Assembly (NCBI GenBank): GCA_910589385.1
Contig: CAJUTU010000009.1
Span: 47,462-111,461, forward strand
Direction: 5' to 3'
Origin: an uncultured Lachnospiraceae bacterium
GTDB taxonomy: Bacteria > Bacillota > Clostridia > Lachnospirales > Lachnospiraceae
DNA: 64,000 bases
Part shown: positions 45,686-54,065 of the stretch, piece after piece
Numbering within the stretch: the stretch's first letter is position 1
How the letters are laid out: the number at the start of each line of letters is the position of its first letter
Notes under the pieces: model-generated
Told to the model about the DNA's origin: nothing
Database searches by the model: none
Seen by the model: the letters and a program-made list of their open reading frames with translations, nothing else
Program-made: the position numbers and the translations under genes

Positions 45686-45855
45686 TTCCTACTCCCACTT
45701 AAAAAATCTATCATAAGCATTAGCCGAACACCCTCTGCTGCCCGTTCGTTATCGGAATCCATCCCTAATATAAAATATAAACCCACTCTCCCATATATCT
45801 CTTCTAAATTAAATAAGGCACATTGGTCATTTATCTTATAAATAAATGATGCGGA
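45682..45855 (-). pseudogene. 3' remnant of the cluster gene upstream of the glycerophosphotransferase-like gene
   Basis: A frame open from 45855 encodes 57 residues ending in FNLEEIYGRVGLYFILGMDS, DNERAAEGVRLMLMIDFLSG and SRK, with its TGA overlapping the ATG of the next gene (ATGA). The composition and perfect coupling indicate genuine coding sequence, the tail of a lost gene. The DNERAA pattern resembles the SERA(V/A) tail seen in the cluster's glycerophosphotransferases, but it is too short to name. The open frame meets the GC-rich hairpins of the TnpB-like element, so insertion of that element probably removed the rest. Confidence 0.5.
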
Positions 45856-46391
45856 TCACTCCGCTTCGCTCCCTGCTACCTCATGATCTGCCACCAGCCG
45901 TAAGGCTGATGGCCTGCGTACGCTTTAGCGCACTTCCGCAGCTCATGTTCACAAGGTCCTGGCATACCCAATACACGGATTTTCTGGATTTCACCGCTAT
46001 CCGTCTTCTAATGCCGTATTTATTGTACTGGTACATTTATGTCCCGGAAGACATCTGTCTTTCATCAGGAACTGCTGGAAAACAGCTGAACATCCGAACA
46101 GAAACATTAAACTGTTTTCCCACAGTTCCTTATACGCCATGCAGAATGAACCGCCCCTTACGGCAGCAGATTTACCGCACAAGCTGATTGCAGTTACAAA
46201 TGTATCAATACATCATTTTTTATATAACAGGCGCTTTATGCCTGTATTATCATGAACCTTCTGCTTAGTCCTGGACCCCCAGCTAAACGCAAGAGCGCTT
46301 CTGCCTGGTTTCTTATGGTAAAACCTCGATTCATCATCGAAATTTATCTATGCAGTTGTTCGAATGACCCCAAATAAATCTATAATGAAAA
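45846..46391 (-). ncRNA. Candidate guide (omega) RNA / structured right end of the TnpB-like element
   Basis: On the minus strand downstream of the TnpB-like stop there are several stems. GGAACTG and GGAAAACAG pair with CTGTTTTCC and CAGTTCC (16 of 18 positions). AAGACA pairs with TGTCTT. GCCATCAGCC pairs with GGCTGGTGGC around a TTAC loop, and GCGGA pairs with TCCGC at the very end. TnpB guide RNAs are made from just such a 3' region, with the guide starting beyond the right end. That would place the guide at about 45845 downward, within the remnant gene. This is inference from position and structure only; no transcript evidence. Confidence 0.4.
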
Positions 46392-47738
46392 TCAGCGCAG
46401 CGCCCCATCCCCCTGCCCCCGTTTTTTCACATTGCGGGCGGTATTGGTCTTTTCTTCTGCTTCATAACCACAGGCAGGGCAAGAAAAGTTTCCATCTGCC
46501 TTTTTTCCCATGGCTCCGCACTTGCTGCACTCATTGCTGATATCTTTTCCTAACACTTCTATGATCTTAACCGACTGCTCCTTACACTTTTGAGCCAGCC
46601 TTTTCCGGATATAGCCCCTCTGCCATTGTGCTATAGAATGATTGATCCTTTTGTTGGCTCCCCCTGCATGGGGCTTCGGCAGCTTGACGATATATACGAC
46701 TTCCGGCTTCTCTGTCTGTAGGAACCGATTCAGTTCCTGATTGATATAGCTGTGCAGCCGTTCCTCAAACCTCCGCTTTTTAGCATTGTATTTCTTGCGG
46801 CCCGGATTGCTGTTCCTGTTGCGGTTATAACTCCCTGTCTGCTGGCGCATCCAGTCTGAATACTCCGTCTGATATCTGCCCAGTTCTTCTCCATATCTGC
46901 GGCCTTCATCCGTAGTCAGCATGGTATAAAATCCAACTGCGGCTCCAACCTGGTTTTCATAATCCCTGTGGCTGCGGACAGCCACATACACCGGCACTTT
47001 AATTTCCAGATTGCACTCCTTTGGATAAAGCTTGATATAGGACTGGCATTTATACTGCTTACTGTCTGTCAAAGGCACGAAGATCCGTTTTCTCTTTTCC
47101 TTGATGGAAATATAGATCCCATGATCCGCATAGCGGTATGCCCGCTCTGCTATCGTAAAGCCGTCCGCCGCATCGGTATGCAGTTTTACATGATACTTTC
47201 GTACCTGCCTGCACAAATAGCGGTGCATCCTGTCAGTCTCTACCTGCCCCGCCAGGCCGCAGTACTGTCTGTAAAGTTTTTTCTCCAATTCGATCGGCTT
47301 CTGGTTCAAGGCTGCTTCAAACGCATTATTGACTTTCAGCAGAAAACGGATATAATGTTTTTCCTCTGGGGTGAAGTTTTCATTTTTATTGACCAGTCCC
47401 GAAAGTTTAGATTTTGTCCTCGTCCACTGGCTCTTGATATCCCCTAATGCGTCAAATACAGCAAGATAAAAATACACTGACGGCAGCCCAAGCTTTTCCC
47501 TCAGCCCGCTTGCAGTCATCTCATTCTGTACCGTATACCCCGGGTAGATCTTTGACAGGCTGGCTATCCCGCCGTATCGGGTATAGACATAGTTCTTTAC
47601 ATCCCGGTAATCCGCCGCGATCTCCAAAAGCTTTTGCATGGAGTCTTCCGAAACAGGCTCCCGGTTGTACTGGTGGACTGTCTTACATATCTTTTCTGGC
47701 GGCATATCCTTTTCCTCTTGGAATATAAATTTTTTCAT
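46392..47738 (-). CDS. TnpB-like protein with apparently inactive RuvC site
   Basis: A 448-residue homologue of TnpB/IS605 OrfB. The C-terminal zinc ribbon is intact (Cys404, Cys407, Cys420, Cys423) and the preceding INHSIAQWQRGYIRKRL segment aligns with the SISDASWG-type helix of TnpB. The three RuvC acids are not where expected: Ala267 in GAAVG replaces the Asp of GIDVG, Val351 in YIVKL replaces the Glu of VIEDL, and Lys430 in EEKTNTARN replaces the Asp of DRDVNAA. Known nuclease-dead TnpB relatives (TldR) act as RNA-guided repressors. AAGGA lies six bases before the ATG. Confidence 0.75.
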   Translation of the reverse strand: MKKFIFQEEKDMPPEKICKTVHQYNREPVSEDSMQKLLEIAADYRDVKNYVYTRYGGIASLSKIYPGYTVQNEMTASGLREKLGLPSVYFYLAVFDALGDIKSQWTRTKSKLSGLVNKNENFTPEEKHYIRFLLKVNNAFEAALNQKPIELEKKLYRQYCGLAGQVETDRMHRYLCRQVRKYHVKLHTDAADGFTIAERAYRYADHGIYISIKEKRKRIFVPLTDSKQYKCQSYIKLYPKECNLEIKVPVYVAVRSHRDYENQVGAAVGFYTMLTTDEGRRYGEELGRYQTEYSDWMRQQTGSYNRNRNSNPGRKKYNAKKRRFEERLHSYINQELNRFLQTEKPEVVYIVKLPKPHAGGANKRINHSIAQWQRGYIRKRLAQKCKEQSVKIIEVLGKDISNECSKCGAMGKKADGNFSCPACGYEAEEKTNTARNVKKRGQGDGALR

Positions 47739-47769
47739 GCATATTCCTTATTTAAAAAGGAAATTTTTA

Positions 47770-47799
47770 CAAAAAAGTGTACTTTTTGGTAATGGTTTA
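47770..47799. promoter_or_regulatory. Imperfect copy of a GTAC-centred inverted repeat
   Basis: On the minus strand the copy reads CATTACCAAAAAGT, then AC, then a diverged right arm. The left arm differs at one base from the perfect palindrome at 47901-47930, and the two copies are inverted relative to each other. It lies 32-61 bases upstream of the TnpB-like start codon. A paired operator for a dimeric regulator, or element-end repeats, are both possible. Confidence 0.35.
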
Positions 47800-47900
47800 C
47801 ATTTAAGGAAAATGGGACAAATTGTACGAAAAAGAGGTTAATTATATTGACTAATTGCCGATAGTATTATAGAATAGTTGAGAATTTGTAAGAAATGAAC

Positions 47901-47930
47901 CATTACGAAAAAGTACACTTTTTCGTAATG
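47901..47930. promoter_or_regulatory. Perfect 30-bp palindrome upstream of the TnpB-like gene
   Basis: Arms CATTACGAAAAAGT and ACTTTTTCGTAATG are perfectly complementary over 14 bp with an AC spacer. It lies just upstream of a minus-strand TATAAT (complement of about 47869-47874) that could drive the TnpB-like gene. It lacks terminator features and is AT-rich, which fits an operator. The regulator is unknown. Confidence 0.4.
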
Positions 47931-47965
47931 AACTGCAAATATATTATAAGCCAAGAAAGTAAAAA

Positions 47966-47997
47966 CCCCAGGAGACATAACCTCCAGGGGCTTTTTT
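47966..47997. terminator. Bidirectional intrinsic terminator
   Basis: CCCCAGGAG pairs with CTCCAGGGG (one A-A mismatch) around a seven-base loop, followed by CTTTTTT on the plus strand and by GGGGTTTTT on the minus strand. It separates the ATPase remnant from the TnpB-like promoter region. Confidence 0.75.
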
Positions 47998-48002
47998 CAT
48001 AC

Positions 48003-48919
48003 TTACATAAACTTTCCCACGCAAGAATTTCCTATACGTTTCCTGTTGTACCTCATACAACAATTTCCACGATTTTCTTCCCATCCAACAGGATTTCCTT
48101 TATGCCTTCCATCCAACTCTGCCTCTGACAGAAAAAGGTTGTACATTTTTGTCTCAAAGAGTCGGTTCGCGATCATCACTGCATTTTCTTCTTCCTTAAC
48201 AAACCCGAACATGACCCTCACACTGATACTTGGGTTATCAATCTCAAAAGAATATCGGACTCCCCGGAATAAAATTTCATGCAGCATGTCCTTTATTTCC
48301 GGATGATCATACATTTTTTTACCATATCATCAAACAGAGTATTGGGTTCTTTCAAAAACAGCCTGAGAACTTCTAATACGCCTTCCCTTGTCCACGCGTC
48401 TTTTCTTTCCAGGAAATCTGCTGTATTGGCAATCCGTTCGTCAAGCAGCTTGCAGATCCGGGATACCATATACGGATAGCCGCCTTGTAGCCATATATCC
48501 ACTGGCTGACCGCCGAAATATCCATTCCGGTCAAATAGTCCGTCTCATATTCCATAAGCATCCCTGCGATTTCCTTTGGATTGAAGCTTAAATCCATATT
48601 GAAGTCTTCCGCAATGTTCCATGGACTGTTATATTTTGACTCTTCATCTGGACGAAGCTTTAATTTCAGGTTTTTAATATCATAAACCCCTGCCAGTATG
48701 ACCGATTGAAATGACGTATCCATATCTCCTGCCTGAGCAAGATATTTCGTCCGCAGCAATCCAAGAAATCCCAAAAACACCTGATTGTCAGAATTCTTAT
48801 CAACTTCGTCAATCATCAATATAATCTTCGGTAATTTTCTCTATCCGTCCGCTGACATCTACCATATAATGCCGCTTGGGATTACATGCCCCTGTCACAT
48901 GAAATTCTTTCACTGCCAC
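48003..48919 (-). pseudogene. AAA-like ATPase, internally deleted and frameshifted
   Basis: The start (GTG after AGGAGG) encodes VKEFHVTGACNPKRHYMVDV and SGRIEKI, the typical beginning of AAA-ATPase-like/PDDEXK proteins. The frame is then joined, out of phase, to ILMIDEVDKNSDNQVFLGFL, the Walker B region, so the Walker A segment between them is gone. Further pieces (GGYPYMVSRICKLL, EILFRGVRYSFEIDN, RLFETKMYNLFLSEAEL) are spread over three frames down to 48003. The PD-(D/E)XK domain that should follow is missing. Inactive. Confidence 0.7.
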
Positions 48920-49044
48920 TTCCTCCTGAAAATACAGACCGAGCAACTTCTATTAATAGAATCATACGGATTTTCAATGTATCCGTCAAGCCAAAATCCC
49001 CCTTGAAAGTATTTTTTTATCCACTTATACTCCCACGTCGCTTC

Positions 49045-49638
49045 CTACTCCTCCTTCCTCTTCTTCGCCCTCCCATAAAATGTCGTCAGCGGCATATCGC
49101 AGAGCTGTGCCGCTTCCTTCCCGATAATCTCGCCGCTCTCCCACCGGTAGCATATCTGTTCAAAATCATCCGGCACCTGATGCTTGGGCCTGCCAAACCG
49201 AACTCCCCGCAGCTTTGCCGCTTCTATTCCCTCTTTCTGCCTCTGCCTGATATTCTTTCGTTCATTTTCCGCAACAAAAGACAATACCTGCAGCACAATA
49301 TCGCTTAAAAATGTTCCCATCAGATCCTTGCCTTTTCTGGTATCCAGAAGCTCCATATCGAGCACAACGATATCCACCTTTTTTTCTTTCGTCAGGATCC
49401 TCCATTGTTCCAAAATGTCCTCATAATTCCGGCCAAGACGGTCAATACTTTTCACATAGATCAGGTCATCCTGCCTCAATTTTTTCAACATCCTCTGATA
49501 CATAGGCCGCTCGAAGTTTTTACCGGATTGTTTATCTATAAAAATATTCTTTTCCGGCACTTTTTTTTCATTCAATGCAATGAGCTGCCTGTCTTCGTTC
49601 TGCTCTCGGGTACTTACACGCACATATCCGTATATCAT
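49045..49638 (-). CDS. Small serine recombinase (resolvase/invertase family)
   Basis: A 197-residue site-specific recombinase. The catalytic domain has YGYVRVSTREQNEDRQL with the nucleophilic Ser and neighbouring Arg, YVKSIDRLGRNYEDIL, and VAENERKNIRQRQKEGI. The C-terminal DNA-binding part includes GKEAAQLCDMPLTTFYGRAK, a helix-turn-helix. Proteins of this kind resolve cointegrates or invert DNA. The ATG is chosen with GAGGAGG nine bases upstream. No matching inverted res or hix sites were evident nearby, so its target is unknown. Confidence 0.88.
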   Translation of the reverse strand: MIYGYVRVSTREQNEDRQLIALNEKKVPEKNIFIDKQSGKNFERPMYQRMLKKLRQDDLIYVKSIDRLGRNYEDILEQWRILTKEKKVDIVVLDMELLDTRKGKDLMGTFLSDIVLQVLSFVAENERKNIRQRQKEGIEAAKLRGVRFGRPKHQVPDDFEQICYRWESGEIIGKEAAQLCDMPLTTFYGRAKKRKEE

Positions 49639-49713
49639 CCTTTTCAACCTCCTCTTTCGTATCTCTAATAATCCATCACTTTATTTTAATCTGTTGTAAG
49701 AAAATACAAAAGA

Positions 49714-49746
49714 AGAGGATATCAAGTGCTTTTTACGACATCCCCT
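49714..49746 (-). terminator. Likely terminator after the ABC transporter pair
   Basis: AGGGGATGTC pairs with GATATCCTCT at eight of ten positions across a short loop, with a T-rich tract beyond on the minus strand. It lies about 30 bases after the stop of the second ABC gene. The plus strand also ends in a T-run, so it may act in both directions. Confidence 0.4.
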
Positions 49747-49776
49747 TTTTTCTTTCTCAATATTTTTTTATCTTCC

Positions 49777-51681
49777 TCATGCCGTGATCGCGTTCCCTGT
49801 ATACAACTGGTAATATTTACCCTGCTCTTCTATCAACTGGTCATGGGTTCCGCGCTCAATGATCCGGCCCTGCTCCAGAACCATGATACAGTCGGAATTG
49901 CGTACCGTAGACAGCCGGTGCGCGATCACAAAGGTGGTCCGCCCGCTCATCAGCCGATCCATTCCTTCCTGGATGATCCGCTCCGTCCTCGTATCGATCG
50001 AGCTGGTCGCCTCATCCAGGATCAGTACCGGCGGATCCGCCACTGCTGCCCTGGCAATGGCAAGAAGCTGCCGCTGTCCCTGGCTTAAGTTCGCCCCGTC
50101 CCCGGTAAGCATGGTATCATATCCGTTCGGGAGCCTGCGGATAAATCCATCCGCATTTGCCAGCTTTGCCGCTGCCACGATTTCCTCATCTGTGGCATCC
50201 AGCTTGCCGAACCGGATATTTTCTTTTACCGTTCCGGTAAATAAATGGGTATCCTGCAGCACGATCCCCAGGGAACGGCGCAGATCTGCTTTCTTAATTT
50301 TATTTACATTGATACCGTCATAACGTATCTTCCCGTCCTGGATATCATAGAACCGGTTGATCAGATTCGTGATCGTGGTCTTGCCCGCTCCGGTGGAGCC
50401 TACAAAAGCAATCTTCTGCCCAGGCTCGGCAAACAGCTTCACATCATGGAGCACAATCTTGTCGTCATTATATCCAAAATCCACGCCGTCAAAAACGACA
50501 TTTCCCATCAGCTCCACATAGTCCACAGATTTATCTGCCTGGTGGACATGTTTCCACGCCCATCTTCCGGTACGCTCTTTGCTTTCTTTCAACTCCCCGT
50601 TTTCTTCCGTCATATGAACCAGGGTCACATAGCCTGCGTCCGTCTCTTCTTTTTCGTCCATGAGCTGGAAAATCCTTTCCGCGCCCGCCATAGCCATAAC
50701 GATAGAGTTTAACTGCTGGCTGACCTGGTTGATGGGCATGCTGAAGCTCTTGTTAAAGGTCAGGAAGCTTGCCAGGCCGCCCAATGTGAAGCCGCCCACC
50801 TGATTCAAGGCCAGGATTCCTCCCACCATAGCACAGATAACATAGCTGATATTGCCAAGCTGGGCATTCATCGGGCCGAGGAAATTGGCAAATGTGTTGG
50901 CCCGGTCTGCGCTGACGAAAAGCCTGTCGTTCAACTCCTTAAATTCCTTTTTACTTTCTTCCTCGTGGCAGAATACCTTGACCACCTTCTGCCCGTTCAT
51001 CATTTCCTCAATATAACCGTTCACCGCCCCTAGATTTCTCTGCTGCTCCAGAAAATATTTCCCGCTGTTCGCGGCGGCCTTCTGTGAACAGACCAGCATT
51101 ACTGCCACCATAATCAAAGTAACAATAGTCAGCGGAATATTTAAGATCAGCATACTGATAAATACACTGACTATGGTAAACGCGCTGTTGATGATCTGTG
51201 GGATACTCTGGCTGATCATCTGACGCAGTGTGTCAATATCATTGGTGTAGACAGACATAATATCACCGTGGGCATGGGTATCAAAATATTTGACCGGAAG
51301 CTTCTGCATATGTGCAAATAATTCGTTCCGCATATTACGCAGCGTTCCCTGGGTCACCGTAACCATAATCCGGTTATATGCATAAGTGGAGACGATCCCG
51401 ATCGCATAAAAGACTGCTACCCTGCCGATTGCATTTGCAAGGGGCGAAAAATCTGGTGAATCTGTCAGCAAAAACGGTGTAATGTAATCATCAATCAGAT
51501 TTTTTGTAAACATGGTTCCCTGTACATTTGCGATCACTCCAAGGAAAATAAAGATAAATACCAAAATACAATGGATCTTGTAGTCACGGAACACATAATT
51601 CATGAGCCGCGCCAGTAATTTTCCCGGATTCTTTACCTGAGGCTTCATCCCTCTCGGCCCTCTGTTCATTGGTCCTGGCAT
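49777..51681 (-). CDS. ABC transporter half-transporter, permease fused to ATPase
   Basis: An exporter-type half-transporter of 634 residues. An N-terminal six-span membrane domain (about residues 30-330) is followed by the nucleotide-binding domain: GSTGAGKTTITNLI (Walker A), VLQDTHLFTG (Q loop), LSQGQRQLLAIARA (signature) and VLILDEATSSIDT (Walker B). A charged insert of about 40 residues lies between the domains. Its start codon shares bases with the upstream stop (TAATG), so it pairs with that protein as a heterodimer. With the MarR gene, a multidrug-type exporter is likely. Confidence 0.92.
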   Translation of the reverse strand: MPGPMNRGPRGMKPQVKNPGKLLARLMNYVFRDYKIHCILVFIFIFLGVIANVQGTMFTKNLIDDYITPFLLTDSPDFSPLANAIGRVAVFYAIGIVSTYAYNRIMVTVTQGTLRNMRNELFAHMQKLPVKYFDTHAHGDIMSVYTNDIDTLRQMISQSIPQIINSAFTIVSVFISMLILNIPLTIVTLIMVAVMLVCSQKAAANSGKYFLEQQRNLGAVNGYIEEMMNGQKVVKVFCHEEESKKEFKELNDRLFVSADRANTFANFLGPMNAQLGNISYVICAMVGGILALNQVGGFTLGGLASFLTFNKSFSMPINQVSQQLNSIVMAMAGAERIFQLMDEKEETDAGYVTLVHMTEENGELKESKERTGRWAWKHVHQADKSVDYVELMGNVVFDGVDFGYNDDKIVLHDVKLFAEPGQKIAFVGSTGAGKTTITNLINRFYDIQDGKIRYDGINVNKIKKADLRRSLGIVLQDTHLFTGTVKENIRFGKLDATDEEIVAAAKLANADGFIRRLPNGYDTMLTGDGANLSQGQRQLLAIARAAVADPPVLILDEATSSIDTRTERIIQEGMDRLMSGRTTFVIAHRLSTVRNSDCIMVLEQGRIIERGTHDQLIEEQGKYYQLYTGNAITA

Positions 51682-53456
51682 TATGCCTCACCTCCTTTTT
51701 CGGCAAAGTCTTCTCTGCCCTTTTCATCAAAATCTCCGCCGCCCTGAGTCTGTGATTCGTATACTTCACGGTAGATCTCATTTCCCACAAGCAGCTCTTC
51801 ATGAGTTCCAAATCCGTTGATCCTGCCTTCTTCCATGACAATGATACGGTCTGCATCCTGCACGCTGGAAATCCTCTGTGCAATGATCAGTTTTGTAGTA
51901 TCCGGTATTTCTTCCCGGAATGCCCGCCGGATCTTGCCATCCGTGGCCGTATCCACCGCGCTGGTACTGTCGTCCAGGATCAAGATCTTCGGTTTTTTCA
52001 GCAAAGCACGCGCAATACAAAGCCTTTGCTTCTGGCCGCCGGACACGTTGTTTCCTCCCTGCTCAATATGGGTCTGGTATTTGTCCGGAAATCTCTGGAT
52101 AAATTCGTCCGCGCATGCCAGGCGGCAGGCGGCTTCGCATTCCTCCTCCGTGGCGTCGATGTCTCCCCAGCGCAGATTATCTAAAATACTGCCAGAGAAC
52201 AATACGTTATTCTGCAGCACCACAGACACCTGGTTCCGCAAGGCGTCCATATCATATTCCTTGACATTTCTCCCGCCTACCAGCACTTCCCCTTCCGTCA
52301 CATCATACAGACGGCTGACCAGATTGACCAAACTTGTCTTGGCGCTTCCGGTCCCGCCGATGATTCCAATCGTCTCCCCAGAATGAATCTCCAGATTAAT
52401 GTCTTTTAACACCGGCTCGGCACTGTCCTTTTTATAAGCAAAATCCACATGCCGGAATGTGATGCTCCCGTCTGCCACGTCAAAAATGGGTTCTGCCGGA
52501 TTTCCCAGATCGCTTTTTTCATCCAGCACTTCGGAAATACGGCGGATACTTGCCATGCTCATAGAAATCATAACGAACACCATGGACAGCATCATCAGGC
52601 TCATCAATATGTTCATACAATATGCCAGCAGGCTCATCAGCTCCCCAGTCGTCAGTGTGGAGCTTACGATCATTTTCGCTCCAAACCAGCTGATCAGGAT
52701 GATACAAGTGTACACCGTGAACATCATCAACGGTGCGTTTACGATCACATTGCATTCTGCTTTTACAAAAATATTGTAAATATTCTGGCTGGCTTTCTGG
52801 AATTTGCTAGTCTCCTGCTCTTCTCTTACATATGCTTTCACTACCCGGACCGCAGACACATTTTCCTGGACAGACGCGTTCAGGTCATCGTATTTTGGAA
52901 ATGCCTGCTGGAAAAATCCGGTGGCATGGCGGATAATGAAAAATAAGATCACTCCCAGGATAATCACTGCAGCCAGATAAATACTGGAAAGCCTGGCGTT
53001 AATACTAAATGCCATGATCATGGCACACAGCATACTGGCAGGCGCCCTGGTGAACATCCGCAGAGTCATCTGGTAAGCATTCTGCAGGTTGGTCACATCC
53101 GTAGTCAGACGGGTCACCAGTCCGGCAGTACTGAATTTATCAATATTCGCAAATGAAAATGTCTGGATGTGGTTGAACATGGACTCTCGCAGGTTCTTCG
53201 CAAATCCGGCAGAGGCTTTTGCCCCGTAACGCCCTCCTGCCATTCCGGCAAACAGACCGATTGCTGCAGCAGCCACCATCAATCCTCCTATCCGGTAAAT
53301 ATGTCCCATATCTCCCGCATTGACCCCGTCGTCAATGATAGAAGCCATCAGAAACGGGATCAGAGTCTCCATCAAAACTTCCAGGAGCATAAACATCGGA
53401 GTCGCAATGGAGGCTCTTTTGTACTCTTTTACCTCTTTCAATAAAGTCCGGATCAT
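51681..53456 (-). CDS. ABC transporter half-transporter, permease fused to ATPase
   Basis: Partner of the downstream half-transporter. Six membrane spans (residues 15-310), then GGTGSAKTSLVNLV as Walker A (Ala where Gly is usual before Lys), VLQNNVLFSG, VSGGQKQRLCIARALL and ILILDDSTSAVDT, where the catalytic Glu of Walker B is replaced by Asp. That replacement is the usual mark of the degenerate site in heterodimeric exporters. AGGAG precedes the ATG. First of the two transporter genes after the MarR regulator. Confidence 0.92.
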   Translation of the reverse strand: MIRTLLKEVKEYKRASIATPMFMLLEVLMETLIPFLMASIIDDGVNAGDMGHIYRIGGLMVAAAAIGLFAGMAGGRYGAKASAGFAKNLRESMFNHIQTFSFANIDKFSTAGLVTRLTTDVTNLQNAYQMTLRMFTRAPASMLCAMIMAFSINARLSSIYLAAVIILGVILFFIIRHATGFFQQAFPKYDDLNASVQENVSAVRVVKAYVREEQETSKFQKASQNIYNIFVKAECNVIVNAPLMMFTVYTCIILISWFGAKMIVSSTLTTGELMSLLAYCMNILMSLMMLSMVFVMISMSMASIRRISEVLDEKSDLGNPAEPIFDVADGSITFRHVDFAYKKDSAEPVLKDINLEIHSGETIGIIGGTGSAKTSLVNLVSRLYDVTEGEVLVGGRNVKEYDMDALRNQVSVVLQNNVLFSGSILDNLRWGDIDATEEECEAACRLACADEFIQRFPDKYQTHIEQGGNNVSGGQKQRLCIARALLKKPKILILDDSTSAVDTATDGKIRRAFREEIPDTTKLIIAQRISSVQDADRIIVMEEGRINGFGTHEELLVGNEIYREVYESQTQGGGDFDEKGREDFAEKGGEA

Positions 53457-53486
53457 AGGCCTTCTCCTTTCTTGTTCAGAATCTTC

Positions 53487-53957
53487 TCAGAGTTTCTCTT
53501 CATTTCTCTGATTCTCTATATTTTCCTTAATCTTCCGTATGACTTTCAAAAAAATCTCCGTCTCCTTTTGCCCGATTCCTTCCAGCAGGCCAGAATTAAG
53601 TTCCTCGATCATAGCTTCTATCGTCTCATGAGCATGGATTCCCTTTTCTGTCAAAAGTACCTTTTTCAGCCTTGCGTCGCATTCCACAAACTCTCTGCGG
53701 ACAAGTCCCTTTTTTTCCATAAGCTTAATACTGCCTGCTACGGTAGACCTGCCTACCAGAAAATATTTTTCGATGTCTTTCTGGTAAATGTCCTTGTCTC
53801 TATTCTCATACAGAAACCGGATGATCCATCCATGAGTCAGGGTGACCTCGTCAATCCCCCTGTCCTTGACATTTCCTTCCAGTCTGCGGGACATCATATG
53901 TGCCGTCCGATGAATCTCGAATCCGACCTGGTTATTGATATTCTCTTCATCTTTCAT
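53487..53957 (-). CDS. MarR-family transcriptional regulator
   Basis: A winged helix regulator of 156 residues: GFEIHRTAHMMSRRLEGNV, LTHGWIIRFLYENRDKDIYQ, KYFLVGRSTVAGSIKLMEKK (recognition helix), GLVRREFVECDARLKKVLLT (the wing with the DxR motif). It probably represses its own operon and the two exporter genes until a ligand binds. The start is the ATG following AGGAGGTGATAGG; an in-frame start 14 codons earlier lacks a ribosome binding site. A fitting inverted repeat lies upstream at 54066-54094. Confidence 0.9.
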   Translation of the reverse strand: MKDEENINNQVGFEIHRTAHMMSRRLEGNVKDRGIDEVTLTHGWIIRFLYENRDKDIYQKDIEKYFLVGRSTVAGSIKLMEKKGLVRREFVECDARLKKVLLTEKGIHAHETIEAMIEELNSGLLEGIGQKETEIFLKVIRKIKENIENQRNEEKL

Positions 53958-54033
53958 CCTATCACCTCCTGTCAGAAAATCATACACTAAGCCTGCCATT
54001 CTCTCAAAAGCTCCCTGCTTTATCTGTTTTTTT

Positions 54034-54046
54034 CAAAACTGTTTTG
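54034..54046. promoter_or_regulatory. Short palindrome upstream of the MarR gene
   Basis: CAAAACTGTTTTG is an odd-length perfect palindrome 77 bases upstream of the MarR start. It shares the ACAAAAC/GTTTTG core with the larger inverted repeat at 54066-54094 and may be a second binding site. Confidence 0.35.
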
Positions 54047-54065
54047 CAGGCAAATTGTTTCTTAG

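Larger units (their letters stand above)
45846..47760 (-). mobile_element. TnpB-like (IS200/IS605-type) element, no TnpA
   Basis: The element consists of the TnpB-like gene and a roughly 545-bp structured, non-coding 3' region rich in hairpins. Its GC content and codon use differ from the AT-rich glycan cluster next to it. The right end is set where the open frame of the truncated cluster gene meets the first hairpin (positions 45846-45858). The left end is not clear and is given approximately. No Y1 transposase or IS607-type serine recombinase is encoded within it, so it would be non-autonomous or domesticated. Confidence 0.5.

Noticed and set aside
45997..46182. Minus-strand frame of 61 codons in the TnpB-like element's 3' region
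   Set aside because: It spans the stem-loops proposed as guide RNA and lacks family similarity; more likely non-coding.
49045..49638. Serine recombinase as the TnpA partner of the TnpB-like gene (an IS607-type element)
   Set aside because: IS607 TnpA has an N-terminal MerR-like helix-turn-helix and overlaps tnpB. This one starts with the catalytic domain and is separated by a pseudogene and a terminator.
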